From positions 5,531,001-5,595,000 of the forward strand of contig CP031740.1 of assembly GCA_022701275.1 (NCBI GenBank): a DNA stretch of 64,000 nucleotides, given 5' to 3'. A program made the translations under genes and the position numbers. The notes under the pieces were generated by a model. That model searched no databases. It was not told where the DNA came from and saw nothing but the letters and a program-made list of their open reading frames with translations. Shown in pieces: positions 63,507-64,000 of the stretch (position 1 is the first letter of the stretch; each line of letters begins with the position of its first letter). This DNA is from Microcoleus vaginatus PCC 9802 (GTDB lineage Bacteria > Cyanobacteriota > Cyanobacteriia > Cyanobacteriales > Microcoleaceae).

Positions 63507-64000
63507 TCAAGACTTCTGTCCAGCACGGCGTGCTAAAGCTAGAATTCTTGGACGCCCACCAGCCGTCATTGAAAAGTCTAACCCCCAACGGAAAATTTCC
63601 GGCATATAATATTCATCATTTTCACGGATGACTACACCATTATCTTCCAAGATTTTCATTTCTTCTACTGAGAGTTCAATCATATCCCTCGTGAAGGGTA
63701 TTTTCCGCTTTTCTTTTGGTAAGTTACGCAACTTAGTGAATACATCTTTCAATGCTGTGTTTTCTATCTCAATTTCATCAATTTTGTTCCGGCTGCATTC
63801 GGGCAATGCCCCCTTGATGGCTGTAGGGATAAGTATCCGATCTTGCCAGCGACTATCATCATTGACAGACTCTTTGGCTGCTAAGTGTAGAAGCCGTACC
63901 AAATCCCGTGCTTGAATTTGTCCCCTGAGATCCGAGATTGCTGCGAGCGCAAATCTGGCAGAACCAGCTTCTTTAGAGCGTTCGCTTCCCAGTCTTTTAC
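63507..64000 (-). CDS. C-terminal part of a large protein (partial)
   Basis: A leftward frame open from the right window edge to a stop at 63507, at least 164 residues: RLGSERSKEAGSARFALAAI, SDLRGQIQARDLVRLLHLAA ... YYMPEIFRWGLDFSMTAGGR and ILALARRAGQKS. The charged helical pattern resembles the end of a large P-loop ATPase of the STAND/KAP or Sll1717 type, but the motor domain lies outside the window. An internal TTG at 63902 is not the real start. Confidence 0.6.
   Translation of the reverse strand, partial: KRLGSERSKEAGSARFALAAISDLRGQIQARDLVRLLHLAAKESVNDDSRWQDRILIPTAIKGALPECSRNKIDEIEIENTALKDVFTKLRNLPKEKRKIPFTRDMIELSVEEMKILEDNGVVIRENDEYYMPEIFRWGLDFSMTAGGRPRILALARRAGQKS

Noticed and set aside
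1..64000. CRISPR array
   Set aside because: No set of regularly spaced 25-40 bp direct repeats with unique spacers was found; the tandem repeats are contiguous heptamers.

Overview
The window is chromosomal DNA of a filamentous cyanobacterium, most likely of the Microcoleus/Oscillatoria/Kamptonema type. This rests on a complete kaiABC clock locus, a fused modBC gene, many multi-domain GAF and hybrid histidine kinases, pentapeptide-repeat proteins, very frequent HIP1 octamers (gcgatcgc) and heptanucleotide tandem repeats between genes. The genus assignment is inference from style, not a database match.

Layout. 1-600: start of a membrane sensor gene running off the left edge, then tRNA-Arg(CCG). 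640-4160 (minus): a c-di-GMP block made of a PAS-GAF-GGDEF cyclase, an RsbQ/D14-type alpha/beta hydrolase and a decayed GGDEF-EAL gene. 4460-7875 (minus): kaiC, kaiB and kaiA. Divergent from kaiA is a large hybrid kinase with degenerate receiver domains (8272-11505). 11860-14550: TPR protein, GST-like protein and an HNH-tail-like small ORF. 14715-16838 (minus): an RNA-processing or defence-like island with an AlbA_2-HEPN protein, a small partner and a minimal RNA ligase. 17338-19752 (minus): a calmodulin-like four-EF-hand domain fused to an Erv1/Alr-like CxxC oxidase region, flanked by degenerate direct repeats. 20414-22190: HtrA protease and a CsoR/InrS-type metal repressor. 22300-25690: gene-poor region with IS1 and IS630 remnants, a MITE-like element and a near-perfect CRP-type site. 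25693-27374: two pentapeptide-repeat proteins. 27564-30872: an AAA ATPase plus DUF4276 pair whose second gene is split by an intact IS66-family element with perfect ends and an 8-bp target duplication. 30955-33960: GAF histidine kinase.

34323-43991 is mostly housekeeping: NADAR protein, geranylgeranyl-reductase-family oxidoreductase, frr-pyrH, msrB, modBC-modA, a redoxin, speB and an alpha/beta hydrolase. 44076-49850: RTX-type protein, proline-rich secreted protein divergent from an OmpR-type regulator and a sensor kinase with a Pro/His-rich external segment, a substrate-binding-protein remnant, DUF4241 and DUF2809 proteins. 50020-56720: DUF202 and LCP proteins, rpe, a DsbA-like lipoprotein, and a run of small stress-type genes including CsbD. 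57281-60208: a UrtA-like urea/amide-binding domain fused to a hybrid kinase without a signal peptide. Then a short-repeat protein, uvrB, a DUF4926/DUF2281-like protein and the C-terminal part of a gene running off the right edge.

The themes are signalling (clock, c-di-GMP and at least four histidine kinases) and accessory islands carrying HEPN, RNA-ligase and ATPase-nuclease genes. The strongest candidates for something undescribed are the calmodulin-Erv1 fusion, the RsbQ-like/c-di-GMP operon beside the clock genes, the AlbA_2-HEPN plus small-partner module and the signal-less urea-type sensor kinase.
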